Positions 50,250 through 61,344 of a DNA stretch of 64,000 bases are shown in pieces (positions within the stretch are counted from its first letter, which is position 1; each line of letters opens with the position of its first letter). The notes beneath the pieces were generated by a model. That model worked only from the letters and a program-made list of their open reading frames with translations. It searched no databases and was not told where the DNA came from. The stretch comes from Sacculina carcini (taxonomy: Eukaryota; Arthropoda; Thecostraca; Sacculinidae), in contig OU696576.1 in the NCBI GenBank assembly GCA_916048095.2, forward strand, positions 6,119,664-6,183,663. Reading direction: 5' to 3'. The translations under genes were made by a program, and so were the position numbers.

Positions 50250-53200
50250 TCACGCACGCACGCACTGTCCCGCGCACGTTTCTGCTCGCGCCAGCACCTC
50301 GGCCATGTCGGCGCTGGCAATACACGCCGCCACGGTCACGTGCAGTGTCGTGCGGTCGTCCAAGCGTTGGCCCACACGCAGGTGCAGCGGCCAAAACAGC
50401 ACGCGACAGCCGGCTCGCAGCACAGCCTCGGCCGCCGTAAGACGCACGCGCAGTCGCACTGAGCCGCCGCGCGGCGCCAGCACCCCGGCGCCGGGTCGTA
50501 CACTCCAGCCACAGTCGCTGCGCAATGGCACCACGCTCCAATGCAGCGCGACCGACGCAAGGCTGCTCAGCTCGACGTGTGCGCAAGCCTCGCCGTACGG
50601 CAAAACCAGACCCAGGTCGATATGCTGCGGCTGCACACTGACCAATGAACTCCACGTGCCGGTGACGACCGAGTCGCTACCTGCCGCCCACTCAATAGCC
50701 GGCTGCTGAGACGGTGCCACCACAGTCTCGTCGCGCGGACAGCGCTGCATAGGCGGGCGACGAACGCGCACGTGCGTCAGAAACTCGCTGCCATCCGGCG
50801 TGGCGAAGTATGGCCGGAAGCGGTGCTCAGTGAGCATGCGACGGTACATGAGCACGCGTTGCTCATGTTCAGCCGCGTGTCGCCTCGTCTGCTCATTGCT
50901 GGTCGCTCTGGCACGCGCCGGCGTGCTGGTCTTGTCGACTTGACCAGCGTGATTGACGGCGGGCGAGCATGCATCACGCCAAACCGCCAGCAGACGATCA
51001 TCGCCGTACACTGTCCACAGCCGACTGTGACGCGACGCCTGCTGCGAAGACACGTCAGTCCAAACGCACGAATTAGCAGTCGTGGTGGTGGCGGCGACGG
51101 AGTCCTCGCTGAGACGATTGCTCGAATTAGCTGCCTGCCCGGTCGCCAGTACACGCTGCCACCGCCCGGTATCCAACGTCGGCGTCACCAGCAACTCACG
51201 AAACAACACCACACCATCGCCGGTGGCACACAACTCGGTGGTTGCACTGTTACAATCATCGGTCATATCGTTGTCACGCTGCCAAATCACGTCAATTGCA
51301 CGAGCCGACACCGCCATTGGAGTCGCATCGTCGCCGCAACGAGCTAGCGACCGCATACTGCAGCAACGTAAGCCGGCCGGAGGCCATAGAGGTCCATCAC
51401 TATCACTCTGCAGCGACATCCGCCAGCGCTGTCGGGCCGACAACTGCAACCGTCGTGGCCGCTGAAAACAGCGCACAACACGCAGAAGTCCGTCGACCGG
51501 CGTCGAGCTGACGTGCGAAGTGCCCGGTGCGTCACGTTTCACGGCATCACAGTACGTCTGTACGTCGGGTTCCGTCAACAAACGCCGCCCACTGCCGTCG
51601 CGGTGCAGGACAAACAAGCTGAGTGACGGCGAGATAGCAACGGATGAGCCGGACTCCGTTGACGGAGCCGCTGAGCTGATGATGCGTGCGTCTGACATGA
51701 CACGCCACACAGAACCGTTCGCCAGATCAACAGACTCGCACAAAACGTCGGCACAGCCCAAACCACAGCCTGCTGGAGGTAGTCCGTCGTAGCACTCCGT
51801 CGCACTATCGCTGGCCCGTCTTCCGGCACTGACACCAACGGGCGGAGAGTCGGCGACATGAGCAGCATCTGTTGCACGCGCCACTCCATCAGTTGCGTCA
51901 GTATCGGCCATCGTCGATGCCGGCGTGTCGAGCCAATCATTACGGCGCAGAATGTGAGTGACAGTTTTGTCGGCCGCCGTCGTAGCCGCGGTGAAGCAGA
52001 CACATCGCTCGTCCACTTGCAGCGTCGTACCGTCAACAGCGGCCGTCACGCGGAAGCTGCCGCCGCCACCTCCGTCGCTGCTGATGGTCGCACTCGATCG
52101 CACGACGAGCGACGAGGCGCCTGGCAGGTGCACTTCACACTCGCCGCTCGTCTGGTTCAGCAGCACACGGGCATATCGCTCGTGCTCCACGCACACCAGC
52201 GACGGCGCGACGGCAACCCTTCCACGGCCGCAACACATGTCCAACAGTCGACTGACCCGCGCATCCGACATATCGCTGTCATTCGGCAAGCGTTCGACGT
52301 CTTCTTCCGTCTTTTCCTCTTGCTCTTTCTGCTGCATTTCCTGCTCGGAAAATGTCACCGTAAACCTGGTTCCATCACCGTGCTCCTTGACAAAACGCCG
52401 CTCGTCCAGTTGCATGGCGCGCAGTCCGTCGTCACGCTCGACGTACAGCTGCCCACTGACCGGATCCGTCATCATTTTGACGCGATGCTGTCGTTGACGG
52501 TCATCACCGATGATTTCCAAGCCGGAAGCACTCACTGAACGTGTTGGCAGCAGAGCACGTTCAACATCGCACCAGCGCGCGTCCAAATACCGGCCGTCCC
52601 AGTTGAGCAGCCGAACGCACGAAGACTGTCCGTCAAATTGCCGCACCTGATCGTCCGGCAGACACACCAGCGAACCATCGCTCATCACCAGCCGCACACC
52701 GGTTCGCCGACAGTCGTCGCGTACATAATACTGCCGTACGCGCACGCATGGCGCTGCACCACCACAAATGGCTGTATTGTCGTCGCCGGCACTGCTGCAT
52801 AGCGGAGCAGGCAGCAGCTCAACCACCAGGCCGTGAGCGCAGCACACGCGCAACACACGAAACTCACTGCGTACACGACTGGCTGGCTGCTGTGATTCTG
52901 CCGGCGGCTGCGGTGTTTCCGCGGTCTGCACTTCTGGCGGCTGCGTCGCGACATCGACGGTACTTGCTTGTCGGGCAGCTTTACGTCGACCGCCGCCGCC
53001 AGCCGGCGACTGGCGCGTCTTTTTCTTGGTTCGCTCTGCCGTCACCACCGCCGCCGCATGGTCAGCCACAACGGACGCTGACTGATTGCTGTTGTCCGTG
53101 CCGGCGGCGGTGGCGGCAGCAGCAGTGGTGGTGGTAGCGGCCAACGAGTTTATAACTGTACCAGTGACCGACGCAGGCGACCAACACACAACAACGTCTG

Positions 53201-56057
53201 TCTGCACCACACAGTCATCGTGCATGTAGGCGACTACACGGTCACGCGATATCTCGCCTGCCGGATGCAAACTGACTTGGCACTGGCCGGCGGTGATACA
53301 AACACGCATGTACGGTGTTCGACGCTCGTACTCAATGTGCTCAACAACCAGCAGCGATCCGTCACTGAATCTGCGCCGCTGACAAGCGCCGGACACGCGC
53401 AACAATCGCTCCGGCAAATCGTAACCGAAAAACGGCAGCTGTCCTTGGTCACCGTCGCCGCACACGACCGCCGCCAGACTGCGGCGCCAACATTCACCCG
53501 AGCTGCCAGAAACCGCTGACGGCTGCGGATCTGTCGTATCAGCTGGCGATGTGTGTTGCTGCTGCTGCTGCGGTGATGGTGGGGAAGACGGGGCTGCATT
53601 CTCGGCGCCAGACTGCTGCTTGCTGTGTTCACGCTTGTTATCGCTCGTCTTTTTATCGCTGCGAGTCGCCGTCGAGTGTTGTTGCTCGTGGGCAGCGGCC
53701 GTGGCCCTCGCCTGGTCCTTCAATGAGCCGGGCAAGATGAAGTAATCGTCGGGAATCATGGTTGTTTCCGAGTCGTGCGAGTCGTGAGACGACTCAGACA
53801 CGGACACATGTTCCGACGGCACCACAGATGATCCCCGGCGAGAAACGGACACTGTAGTCGCCGCCATTGTCGCCGCCTGTGCTGCCGCCGCCACTGCTGC
53901 TTGCTCCAACTGACGTTGCTTCTCACACAGCCAGTCGCTGACCGCATGCCAATCGCGCACATATGTCATAAAGTCGCGCATGCCCAGCGTCGTGTGTCCC
54001 CTCCACTGCCACGCTGCATGCCGGTCGTCGCTGTCATACATCAGCAGCAGGCAATCGTCGCCGGCAAAATAGTAGCCGGCCACAAGACTAGCGCCTGCCA
54101 CTCGCGTCTCCAGCAGCTGCTGGGCCAGTGTTGAGCTGTCCAGCCGCTCCACCGCGCAGTATCTTACTGCCGGACGCGACTGCATCGACTCACACTCGGC
54201 CGCTGACTGATGTACGGCAAGGATCGGCGGCCGGAATGCGTGTGGATAGAATGCAATAGGCAGCGGTCGATTGACGCCGCCGGCAGCCGCCTCCGGCCAC
54301 ACCGCGTCAAACAGCAGCGTCGTGACGACAACGGCAGCGTGTTCAACGGACGACACGGCACCGCACGCGCACAGCTCGTGCAACAGTGCAGTGTAACGGG
54401 CGCGAACGTGCGGCGAAGACGGCGTAATGCCATGTAGCGCCGCCAGCTCGCACGTCTGCGTTGTCACGTGCTCGAGCGTCAGTGCCAGCCGCCGCTCGTT
54501 GGCGCGCCAAAACAAAGAGCTGACCGAGTCTCCGTCGTAGACAATTGTCGGCGCCAAATCAGCGCTGGCACGATGATCGTCATTTACAGAAGCAAAGTCG
54601 ACGTATGACTGTGGTTCATCATCATCCGTCGTCTGCTTCATCACACTCGCCTCATCGCCTGTCATTGCCGGCGCGGTCGACGCACCGCCGTCCGTCGCCT
54701 CACACACACTCTCGACCAATACATCCAGTAGCCAGGCTACCACCAATGACAACTTAGTCAATGCCCCGCCACCATCAACACTGTGATCCACCAATGCCGC
54801 TGTCTTGACACTCACACGAGACTGTCTTGTGATTGCATTACTCCGGCTTGAAACACGCGGAACATCAATCACTCGCACACTCTCTATGTACACATCGTAC
54901 AAGCGGCGCTGCATGATCCACGAGTATACATGAGGCACGAGTGTGTCAAACACGTACTGGTTGGCCTGTGAGTCGTCGGCGGCCAGCAGCAAACGACACG
55001 TATCCACCGGCACGTGTGTGACTACCACGTGGCGCAGCAGCCACGTGCTCTCCTCCAGCACGTGCTGCAATCGGCGCCAGAACGTCGTCGCCAGACACTC
55101 GTCGCCGCCGACGTTGGTTTTCGGCGTGTACGCTGCTCCGTCACAATCCTCCTTCTCGTCGGAGTCGGTCGCCGCTGTCGCTACCGGCGGTAGGCACTGA
55201 TCACACGCCACGCGCAACACACACTCCACTGACACCTGACACACGGCCAATGCCGTCAGTAGATCGGCCGCGTAGAAGCCCACCAACAACACGTACAAGT
55301 CGGGTCCGTCCACCGGTTCGTCGCACGTGTACTGCGGCTCGTCGGGCTCGCCGCGACGCCGCAACGACACACTGCTCTTGTCACACAACGCCGTCGCCGC
55401 CACCGTCCACTCGTCAGCGACCCCCGTCGATGAGCCTGTCGTCGGATGCCTGCCGTGATTCAAAATACTTCGCGACTTCTTCGTTTTCCTCGCTTCCTTC
55501 TGTAGTCCGGCAGCCGGCTCTTGGAGAAGGGCGGCTCCACTGATCTCAGACGAGTTGGCACCAGTGGAGCCACGTTTGGTCGGCGAGCTAGCGGTGGTGG
55601 CGGCGACATGTCGCTCCACCACGTGTCTCTGCACACACTGCTTGATCAACAGGGCAGTCGTTTCCAGGTCCAGCTGGCCGTCAGTCGCTAGCTGCTGACT
55701 GGCGCTGGCAAGCAACGCATTTTCCGCGTGCGTCGCCTCAGCCGCCGCTGCCGGTCTAGTTTTTGCCGGCGCCGGCTTTCTGGCGCCCGAGCCATCCGGA
55801 CGCTGGTCGCCGCGCACCCATTCGACAATGTCGGCGTGCGAGATCAACACGAATCTGCGCCGCACTCCCGACAACACGGCGGCGCTCAGTCGCTGCACGC
55901 ACGGGACACCGGCGCACCGCTCCTCCATCACCACAAAAACCGAGTGCCAAAACTCGGGCACACCACACGACTGCTGCCTTAGCGCGTCCCGCCATACCTG
56001 GTGTATCTCGCTGGATGTGACCGCTGTGTTGCTTTTAGCCAGCTTCTTGGTCGCCAT
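50250..56057 (-). CDS. SPAG17: SPAG17/PF6 axonemal central-apparatus protein, intronless ORF
   Basis: SPAG17 (Chlamydomonas PF6) is a large scaffold of the C1a projection of the 9+2 axoneme central pair, needed for ciliary and sperm motility. The ORF has 1935 codons without a break. The N-terminus (MATKKLAKSNTAVTSSEIHQ) resembles vertebrate SPAG17 (MAPKK...). Residues about 230-262 match a conserved block (SLRRRGEPDEP ... DEPVDGPDLYVLLVGF), and YIESVRVIDVPRV matches human ESMQLINVP. Central repeats carry MSDGSLVCLP-type DGS/DGT motifs. The last 140 residues look PapD/ASH-like (IDLGLVLPYGEACAHVELSS). Low-complexity Ala/Thr and Gln/Ser linkers intervene. Human SPAG17 (2223 aa) has many exons, so one exon here is unusual. 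The exon is GC-rich against AT-rich flanks. The frame ends CVRA-TGA; additional 3' exons cannot be excluded. Confidence 0.85.
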   Translation of the reverse strand: MATKKLAKSNTAVTSSEIHQVWRDALRQQSCGVPEFWHSVFVVMEERCAGVPCVQRLSAAVLSGVRRRFVLISHADIVEWVRGDQRPDGSGARKPAPAKTRPAAAAEATHAENALLASASQQLATDGQLDLETTALLIKQCVQRHVVERHVAATTASSPTKRGSTGANSSEISGAALLQEPAAGLQKEARKTKKSRSILNHGRHPTTGSSTGVADEWTVAATALCDKSSVSLRRRGEPDEPQYTCDEPVDGPDLYVLLVGFYAADLLTALAVCQVSVECVLRVACDQCLPPVATAATDSDEKEDCDGAAYTPKTNVGGDECLATTFWRRLQHVLEESTWLLRHVVVTHVPVDTCRLLLAADDSQANQYVFDTLVPHVYSWIMQRRLYDVYIESVRVIDVPRVSSRSNAITRQSRVSVKTAALVDHSVDGGGALTKLSLVVAWLLDVLVESVCEATDGGASTAPAMTGDEASVMKQTTDDDEPQSYVDFASVNDDHRASADLAPTIVYDGDSVSSLFWRANERRLALTLEHVTTQTCELAALHGITPSSPHVRARYTALLHELCACGAVSSVEHAAVVVTTLLFDAVWPEAAAGGVNRPLPIAFYPHAFRPPILAVHQSAAECESMQSRPAVRYCAVERLDSSTLAQQLLETRVAGASLVAGYYFAGDDCLLLMYDSDDRHAAWQWRGHTTLGMRDFMTYVRDWHAVSDWLCEKQRQLEQAAVAAAAQAATMAATTVSVSRRGSSVVPSEHVSVSESSHDSHDSETTMIPDDYFILPGSLKDQARATAAAHEQQHSTATRSDKKTSDNKREHSKQQSGAENAAPSSPPSPQQQQQHTSPADTTDPQPSAVSGSSGECWRRSLAAVVCGDGDQGQLPFFGYDLPERLLRVSGACQRRRFSDGSLLVVEHIEYERRTPYMRVCITAGQCQVSLHPAGEISRDRVVAYMHDDCVVQTDVVVCWSPASVTGTVINSLAATTTTAAAATAAGTDNSNQSASVVADHAAAVVTAERTKKKTRQSPAGGGGRRKAARQASTVDVATQPPEVQTAETPQPPAESQQPASRVRSEFRVLRVCCAHGLVVELLPAPLCSSAGDDNTAICGGAAPCVRVRQYYVRDDCRRTGVRLVMSDGSLVCLPDDQVRQFDGQSSCVRLLNWDGRYLDARWCDVERALLPTRSVSASGLEIIGDDRQRQHRVKMMTDPVSGQLYVERDDGLRAMQLDERRFVKEHGDGTRFTVTFSEQEMQQKEQEEKTEEDVERLPNDSDMSDARVSRLLDMCCGRGRVAVAPSLVCVEHERYARVLLNQTSGECEVHLPGASSLVVRSSATISSDGGGGGSFRVTAAVDGTTLQVDERCVCFTAATTAADKTVTHILRRNDWLDTPASTMADTDATDGVARATDAAHVADSPPVGVSAGRRASDSATECYDGLPPAGCGLGCADVLCESVDLANGSVWRVMSDARIISSAAPSTESGSSVAISPSLSLFVLHRDGSGRRLLTEPDVQTYCDAVKRDAPGTSHVSSTPVDGLLRVVRCFQRPRRLQLSARQRWRMSLQSDSDGPLWPPAGLRCCSMRSLARCGDDATPMAVSARAIDVIWQRDNDMTDDCNSATTELCATGDGVVLFRELLVTPTLDTGRWQRVLATGQAANSSNRLSEDSVAATTTTANSCVWTDVSSQQASRHSRLWTVYGDDRLLAVWRDACSPAVNHAGQVDKTSTPARARATSNEQTRRHAAEHEQRVLMYRRMLTEHRFRPYFATPDGSEFLTHVRVRRPPMQRCPRDETVVAPSQQPAIEWAAGSDSVVTGTWSSLVSVQPQHIDLGLVLPYGEACAHVELSSLASVALHWSVVPLRSDCGWSVRPGAGVLAPRGGSVRLRVRLTAAEAVLRAGCRVLFWPLHLRVGQRLDDRTTLHVTVAACIASADMAEVLARAETCAGQCVRA

Positions 56058-58543
56058 GTTGGCGTGGCGCGAACAAGGCGCGGGATGCTAGTGTGATGAC
56101 GGGGATTACAAATGAAGGATAATCTGGAAAAAGGAAAAGGAAATATTTAGATATAAAAAACAAGGACTTAAGAAAAGGAGTCATATGACAGGAAGTCGTA
56201 GTGTACGGAGCTCTACATGGAGCTACATGGAGTTAAGTTCGGCATATCATTGAAATTAAATAGGATGAGCCGAAAATAAAACGCGTATCGAGTTCCACTA
56301 CTTCGTCGCCGCGAGCACATGTTATACGCTTGCATCACGAATATACGTATAAAACGACACCCAGGGACGGCTTTACCACCAATCATGTCACCAATACACT
56401 ACCCGCGCTGTACAGACAGACGGCGCAAACAGACACAGACGACAAGCTATCCGAGAATGTGAACAGTCTTGACGAAGCTTCTCATCGACAAAGCGATCGG
56501 ATGGCGAATAGATGGCCGAAATTTCGTAGACAAATAATATACATGCGTATTCATTGTTGAAAGATAGACCGATTATGTTAAACCGGTGGATAAAAAAAGA
56601 AAATGCATGTTATGTTGGCATTGATCACTCCATAACGAAGGACACATTGACCACGTGGAGATCAAATGACAGTTTGCGAGGTGAGGTCAGGAGATGCAAG
56701 CAAGACTCAGCATCACTTATTTTTTCTAAAATAATTGGGTGCATATACAGGTGCAGTTGAGAAAGTCAAGATATGTAATAAAAGCCATCTCTTCTATGTC
56801 ATTGGTTCGTGCACAAATTCTAAGTGTGGTCATTGAGTCTTAGATAATTGCATCAATTTTCCATCAAGGACACGATAATTATGTTTGTACAGCACAGTGA
56901 GACATAATGAGTGCATGTCGCTAGCGAGATGTACGCAGCGTTAGTATGAGTGCCCGTCTGTCGCAGTCTGCACCTAACTCAAATCAGATAAGCCATTGTT
57001 GCATGTGATGAGAAACACGCAAGTTCCGGCCTGTAATGTAGAGGTCGCTGGACAACGTATACAACAAGATGTGTGTATGTATGTGTGTGTGTGCGTGTGC
57101 GTGTGCACGTGCTTGACTTATGAGCGTGCAATTTCAACGTATCCTGAGAAAAACCGGTACGTGGATTAAAGGTGTACACTGATTGGATGCGCGTTACTGG
57201 GACTTGATGACTGTCTGATGAATGTTTGAAAGAAAGTTTGTGCCTTGAATGAAACATCAAATTTGTTTACTATAGTGTCAGAGACAATGTAACAGCATTC
57301 ATTCGTGCGTGTTTCTCACTATTATGCCGGTATGTGGCAGCGCAATCTTTGTACATATTTATTGTTCTGTTTGTGTTTACATTTTTCATTATGTATGCAA
57401 CACGTTTTACCCGGTCACATGCTCCACTTTTACACTCTATTACTAGTACTATGGTGACTTGTGTATCATGCCACGTGCGAGTAGTTGTGTAATACCATAA
57501 ACAGAGTGCGTATATGCTTATGGCTGAATCTTCATCACCGTCGATACCGCAGTGTTCGGTGATCCAAACATTAGAACACGTCTCAGCCGTTCATGTGTGT
57601 ACGATCGCTCGGGCCTATCCAGGCATCCGATGGGTGCGAGTTTACGCTGGCGTTTCCTCCACCAGTAGTATCGCACAATCACACCCTTTGTTCCGATATT
57701 GGTACACTCTCTCTGGGTTGAAGGCAGCTTGGCTTTCCTGCTTAGCAAACCGGTTGTCCGGGAGCGCCACCAGTGGCAGCGGCTCAAGGCTCCGCGCACC
57801 CTCCGTGGTGCTTTTGTCGTGCGTGGTGTCAGGAGCGTTTGGGTGGAATCCCCGAATACTCGCGGCGTACGCCGCCTCATGCGCGCAGTTGTAGCGAGTA
57901 TGTCCGGGTTAGGCGGCAACTTGACGGACATTACACGACGCGCTGAAACACATTGCTGTTCTAACGCTATCATTTGATAACACATTGCACGCCGACAATA
58001 TCCTCACAAAAACGAGTTTTATGATGATTGTATCGATATTTTTCCTCAATAGAAATTTTAATAATTAGGCGTTGTACTGAATCATTTGGCGTACTTCTAA
58101 TACTTATCCTCCATATTTCATTTCCAGTGTTTTTCTGATGTTACTGACGTCCCCTGTGCTTTGATGATCAAGCTGCATGGGCATTGCAGTCATGTAATTA
58201 TATCATTCGCGTTCCTCCAATTCGATTTTATTCATTGACTCGGATAATAATTATAAGAATACATATTATGTCGGGCATGTCAGCAATATATTTAAGCACA
58301 CTTTTGAATATTGTTGAACTGTACGCTGGATAAATACATTAATTAGGAATAAATCCTCATCCGAGTTTATGGGGAAAATTGATTAATTATTTGGAAAGAT
58401 ACAAATATTAACATACTTATCAGCAGTGCAATAAAGCTCAGTATATTGTTTATGTAATTATAAAATCACACTCGTGCATATTCTAGGTGAGGCTTTGTTT
58501 CCATTGATTGGTGTAATAGTCTTGCATTTACTATTTATTGTAT
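56058..58543. other. Gene-free stretch upstream of SPAG17
   Basis: It contains the presumed SPAG17 promoter at its left edge. A GC-rich island at about 57520-57985 is open in several frames on both strands, with no recognisable domain, so I do not call a gene. A short GT tract is at 57068-57110. Confidence 0.4.
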
Positions 58544-58826
58544 TGTTCACTGTTCAATTAATCGCTACAATTGTTTGCGTGTTCATATATATTTCATTTG
58601 TATGTATGGATTTGTTGCCTGTATGCTGGTTGGTATGACAATCAGCAATCATGCCGGCAATCATGCCAGCAACCATGTCGCGAGATGAGCGAGTTGAGTT
58701 GGCTGAAGAAGAGTGTAGTTTGGAGTACGGAATGATTGTCGCTATAATTTGTTGTGTTAGTAGATATTTGTTATCCATTATGTATTTTTGAATATCAAAT
58801 AGAGCGAAAATTGAACAAACGGACTT
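58544..58826 (+). repeat. 5' LTR of the decayed element
   Basis: About 283 bp. It matches 61088-61344 over its length with point differences and a 26-bp-scale indel (an extra CAATCATGCCGG.. segment here). The exact ends are uncertain. Confidence 0.85.
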
Positions 58827-58952
58827 CAAGCTATTTCGGCTATGAGCGGCAACATAAAGCTGGGTGATGTGGTGCAGTGTTCGACGGAACGGGTGACGAC
58901 GCACAATGGCTAGGAAGAATCAAGCCGGCGGCCGACTTGAAAGGCACCGATA

Positions 58953-59406
58953 ATGTTTAGAAAATTATTCCTCTATTTTTGGAGGGTCCCGCGTATTGTT
59001 TATTCGGAATTGGGCGATGCTGAGAAGAAAAACCGTGAACACATCGAGGTGGCCTTGTTGTCAGCATTCGCCATAAACAGTTTCCAGGCATATGAAGACC
59101 TCAAAATGCGGATATGGACAGACGAGCCGGTCGATGTGTACCTAACGATCTTCGCCGTCTTGCACGACTTGCTGGCATCGAATCAGACGTATTGTTGCTG
59201 AGGGCCTTTGTGACCAGTTTACCAATAGTTATATGGCGTGAGCTGCGTGCTATGACAATTGAATGTTTGTCACTGTATGATGTATTGCAGCGAACTCGCA
59301 GTCTTATGGCAGAACTATATGATTCCTCAACTGCAGCTGTGGCCTCTGGCAGTAAAACAACCAGACAGCTAGAAAACCCGACTCAGTACGTGTTTGCGAT
59401 ATGGTA
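58953..59406 (+). pseudogene. gag remnant of the decayed element
   Basis: Two overlapping frames together give KNREHIEVALLSAF..., MRIWTDEPVDVYLTIFAVLH, then after a one-base shift SDVLLLRAFVTSLPIVIWRE and SLYDVLQRTRSLMAEL. These align with the gag tail at 2-230 (ETADVYMSALRKLAKLAEIE, DVLKNAFVVGMPRDVSRELR). Confidence 0.75.
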
Positions 59407-59747
59407 GGTCACATATGATGATATTCTGCAGATTGAAACCGAGTATCAATTGTTGGTTGTGTCAGAAAGAAGGTCATATGGCCAGGATGTGTCCCAATGA
59501 TCCGTGAATGGAGGAGTGAAAATGAAACATGAATGAAGGAGTTTCTGCGCCGGAAGTTCCTCCGAGTCCTCTATAAATGCGCTTCCTATAATTGTTGGTG
59601 CAGTAAATAGAAGGCCAGTTCGAGTATTATTGGATACGGGGTGCACAAAGTCGGTTGTTGGATGTTGGGTTCTGCCAAAGTATTGTGAGAGGAGTGATAT
59701 ATGGTGTTGATGGAAAAAGGGGTGACTACTCTGGGAAGCACAAGTAT

Positions 59748-59778
59748 TTCGTTAGACATTCGATGAATGTCTAACGAA
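59748..59778. repeat. Perfect 14-bp inverted repeat with 3-nt loop
   Basis: TTCGTTAGACATTC-GAT-GAATGTCTAACGAA. It lies in the decayed protease region and looks like a local palindromic duplication. Confidence 0.9.
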
Positions 59779-61087
59779 GTATCACCAGAAATTAATCTAC
59801 CACCGTTATGGGTAGATTTATTCCTGGTGTGGATGTGACTGCCGGTATGGATTCCGTCAGGGCTAATGGAGGACTCAGATGGATAAATTAGGAAATCGTG
59901 TTTGAAAAAGTGATGAATAATGAGTCTGTGGTGCAGACGTCGAATATTCGCAGGATTGTGCTACGGGAGATGAGAAAATGTTAATACCGGAAAGTCATTC
60001 ACGAGGTCACATCAATATAAGCGACAGCGATTATTCTGCTGAATTTGATGGGTTTTCATGGGTCGTCAAGTAGTTTCGGAAGAACAATCAACTTGTTGTT
60101 ATTAAAAGTCAGATTGATTACTATGCTACCTCTAGATCGGAACAGGTGGCAATGAAAACCAGCGTGACAGCAAAGGGATAATTCCATTGATAGTCGTCTT
60201 TCACGAAAAAAAAACGAAGTGAGACCAGTAATGAATTTTCGTGAACTCAACATATCTGTAGAAAGCAATACTGGTGCTGACGCTGCAGTTGATCCCGAAA
60301 CCCTCCGACATTGGCGACGAATGTCTGATAATATCAAGATTGTTTATCTACAGTCAGCATATTTACAAGTGAGAGTAGATAAGAGTGTATGACCATACCA
60401 GCGCGTGATGTTTCAAGGAGTTTTGTATTACTTTACAAGACTTGGCTTCAGTGTATCAAGTGCGCCAAAAATAATGACCAAGATTGTGAAGTAGGTGTTA
60501 GAACAGGGCGAAAGGGTGAAGGAGGCTACAGACTGCTATATTGATGATGTCAGATGAACGTTATTTCAGATGAGTGTTGTCGAACATCGCTCCCGATTGG
60601 AGTTGGTGGCGAGACCGCCAGAAGAGCTGAATGGTGGTCGCGTATTGGTGCTAGCGCTGAAAAATTACGACAAAAGAGAGCTTTGGTTCGGTAGAGGTCA
60701 CAACCTTCCTCAAGTTGATGATGTAAATGATTATTTGAGTCGACGAGATCTATTTGCGATTTGTGGGAATATTGTTGGCCACTAACCTGTGTGTGGGTGG
60801 GCCAGAGTGGCTTGCAGTTTTCTTAAGAGAGCATGTGAGGGTTGTAGAGGGATGATGAAGCTGAAATTACGGCTCTGAACATGTTGAAAGAATTGCTTAA
60901 TAGGATTGGAACAGACGACCCAGTAGAATTGTACAGTAGCTGTCCCTGAAGAATTTTCAGGGAAAATTGTGCGTTTCGTCCACCAGTGAAGGTCGTTTAT
61001 GGTGCGATGCGAGTAGGTTGGCTGTGGGTGTTGTTAAAAATCGGAGACTGCAGAGTGGAAGATGCGGCATGGCTCCGAAAGACGATT

Positions 61088-61344
61088 TGTTCACTGTTCA
61101 ATTAATCGCTTCAATTGTTTGCGTGTTCATATATATTTCATTTGTATGTATGGATTTGTTGCCTGTATGCTCGTTGGTATGACAACCAGCAATCAACCAT
61201 GTCGCGAGATGAGTTGGCTGAAAAAGAGTGTAGTTTGGAGTATGGAATGATTGTCGCTGTAATTTGTTGTGATAGTAGATAGTTGTTGTTATCCATTGTG
61301 AATTTATATTTACCAAATACAGCGACAACTGAAAACACGGACTT
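61088..61344 (+). repeat. 3' LTR of the decayed element
   Basis: Partner of 58544-58826. It joins directly to coding relics at 61087, without a recognisable polypurine tract, so a deletion likely ends at or near the LTR border. Confidence 0.8.

Larger units (their letters stand above)
58544..61344 (+). mobile_element. Decayed LTR retrotransposon relic with both LTRs, same family as 1-3434
   Basis: Direct repeats 58544-58826 and 61088-61344 (TGTTCACTGTTCAATTAATC at the start of each, ending near CGGACTT) flank about 2.3 kb of broken coding sequence. Recognisable pieces are gag (58953-59400, split by a frameshift near 59190), a canonical zinc knuckle CWLCQKEGHMARMC (about 59452-59493), protease LLDTGCTKS (about 59632), and RT pieces TRLGFSVSSAP and CYIDDV (60440-60550). 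The post-RT block GRVLVLAL ... FAICGNIVGH follows at 60630-60785. Integrase is deleted. Many stops; dead. Confidence 0.85.

Noticed and set aside
51858-55543. Long plus-strand open frames opposite SPAG17
   Set aside because: GC-rich antisense shadows of a real coding strand; they lack domains and the minus-strand protein has clear SPAG17 similarity.
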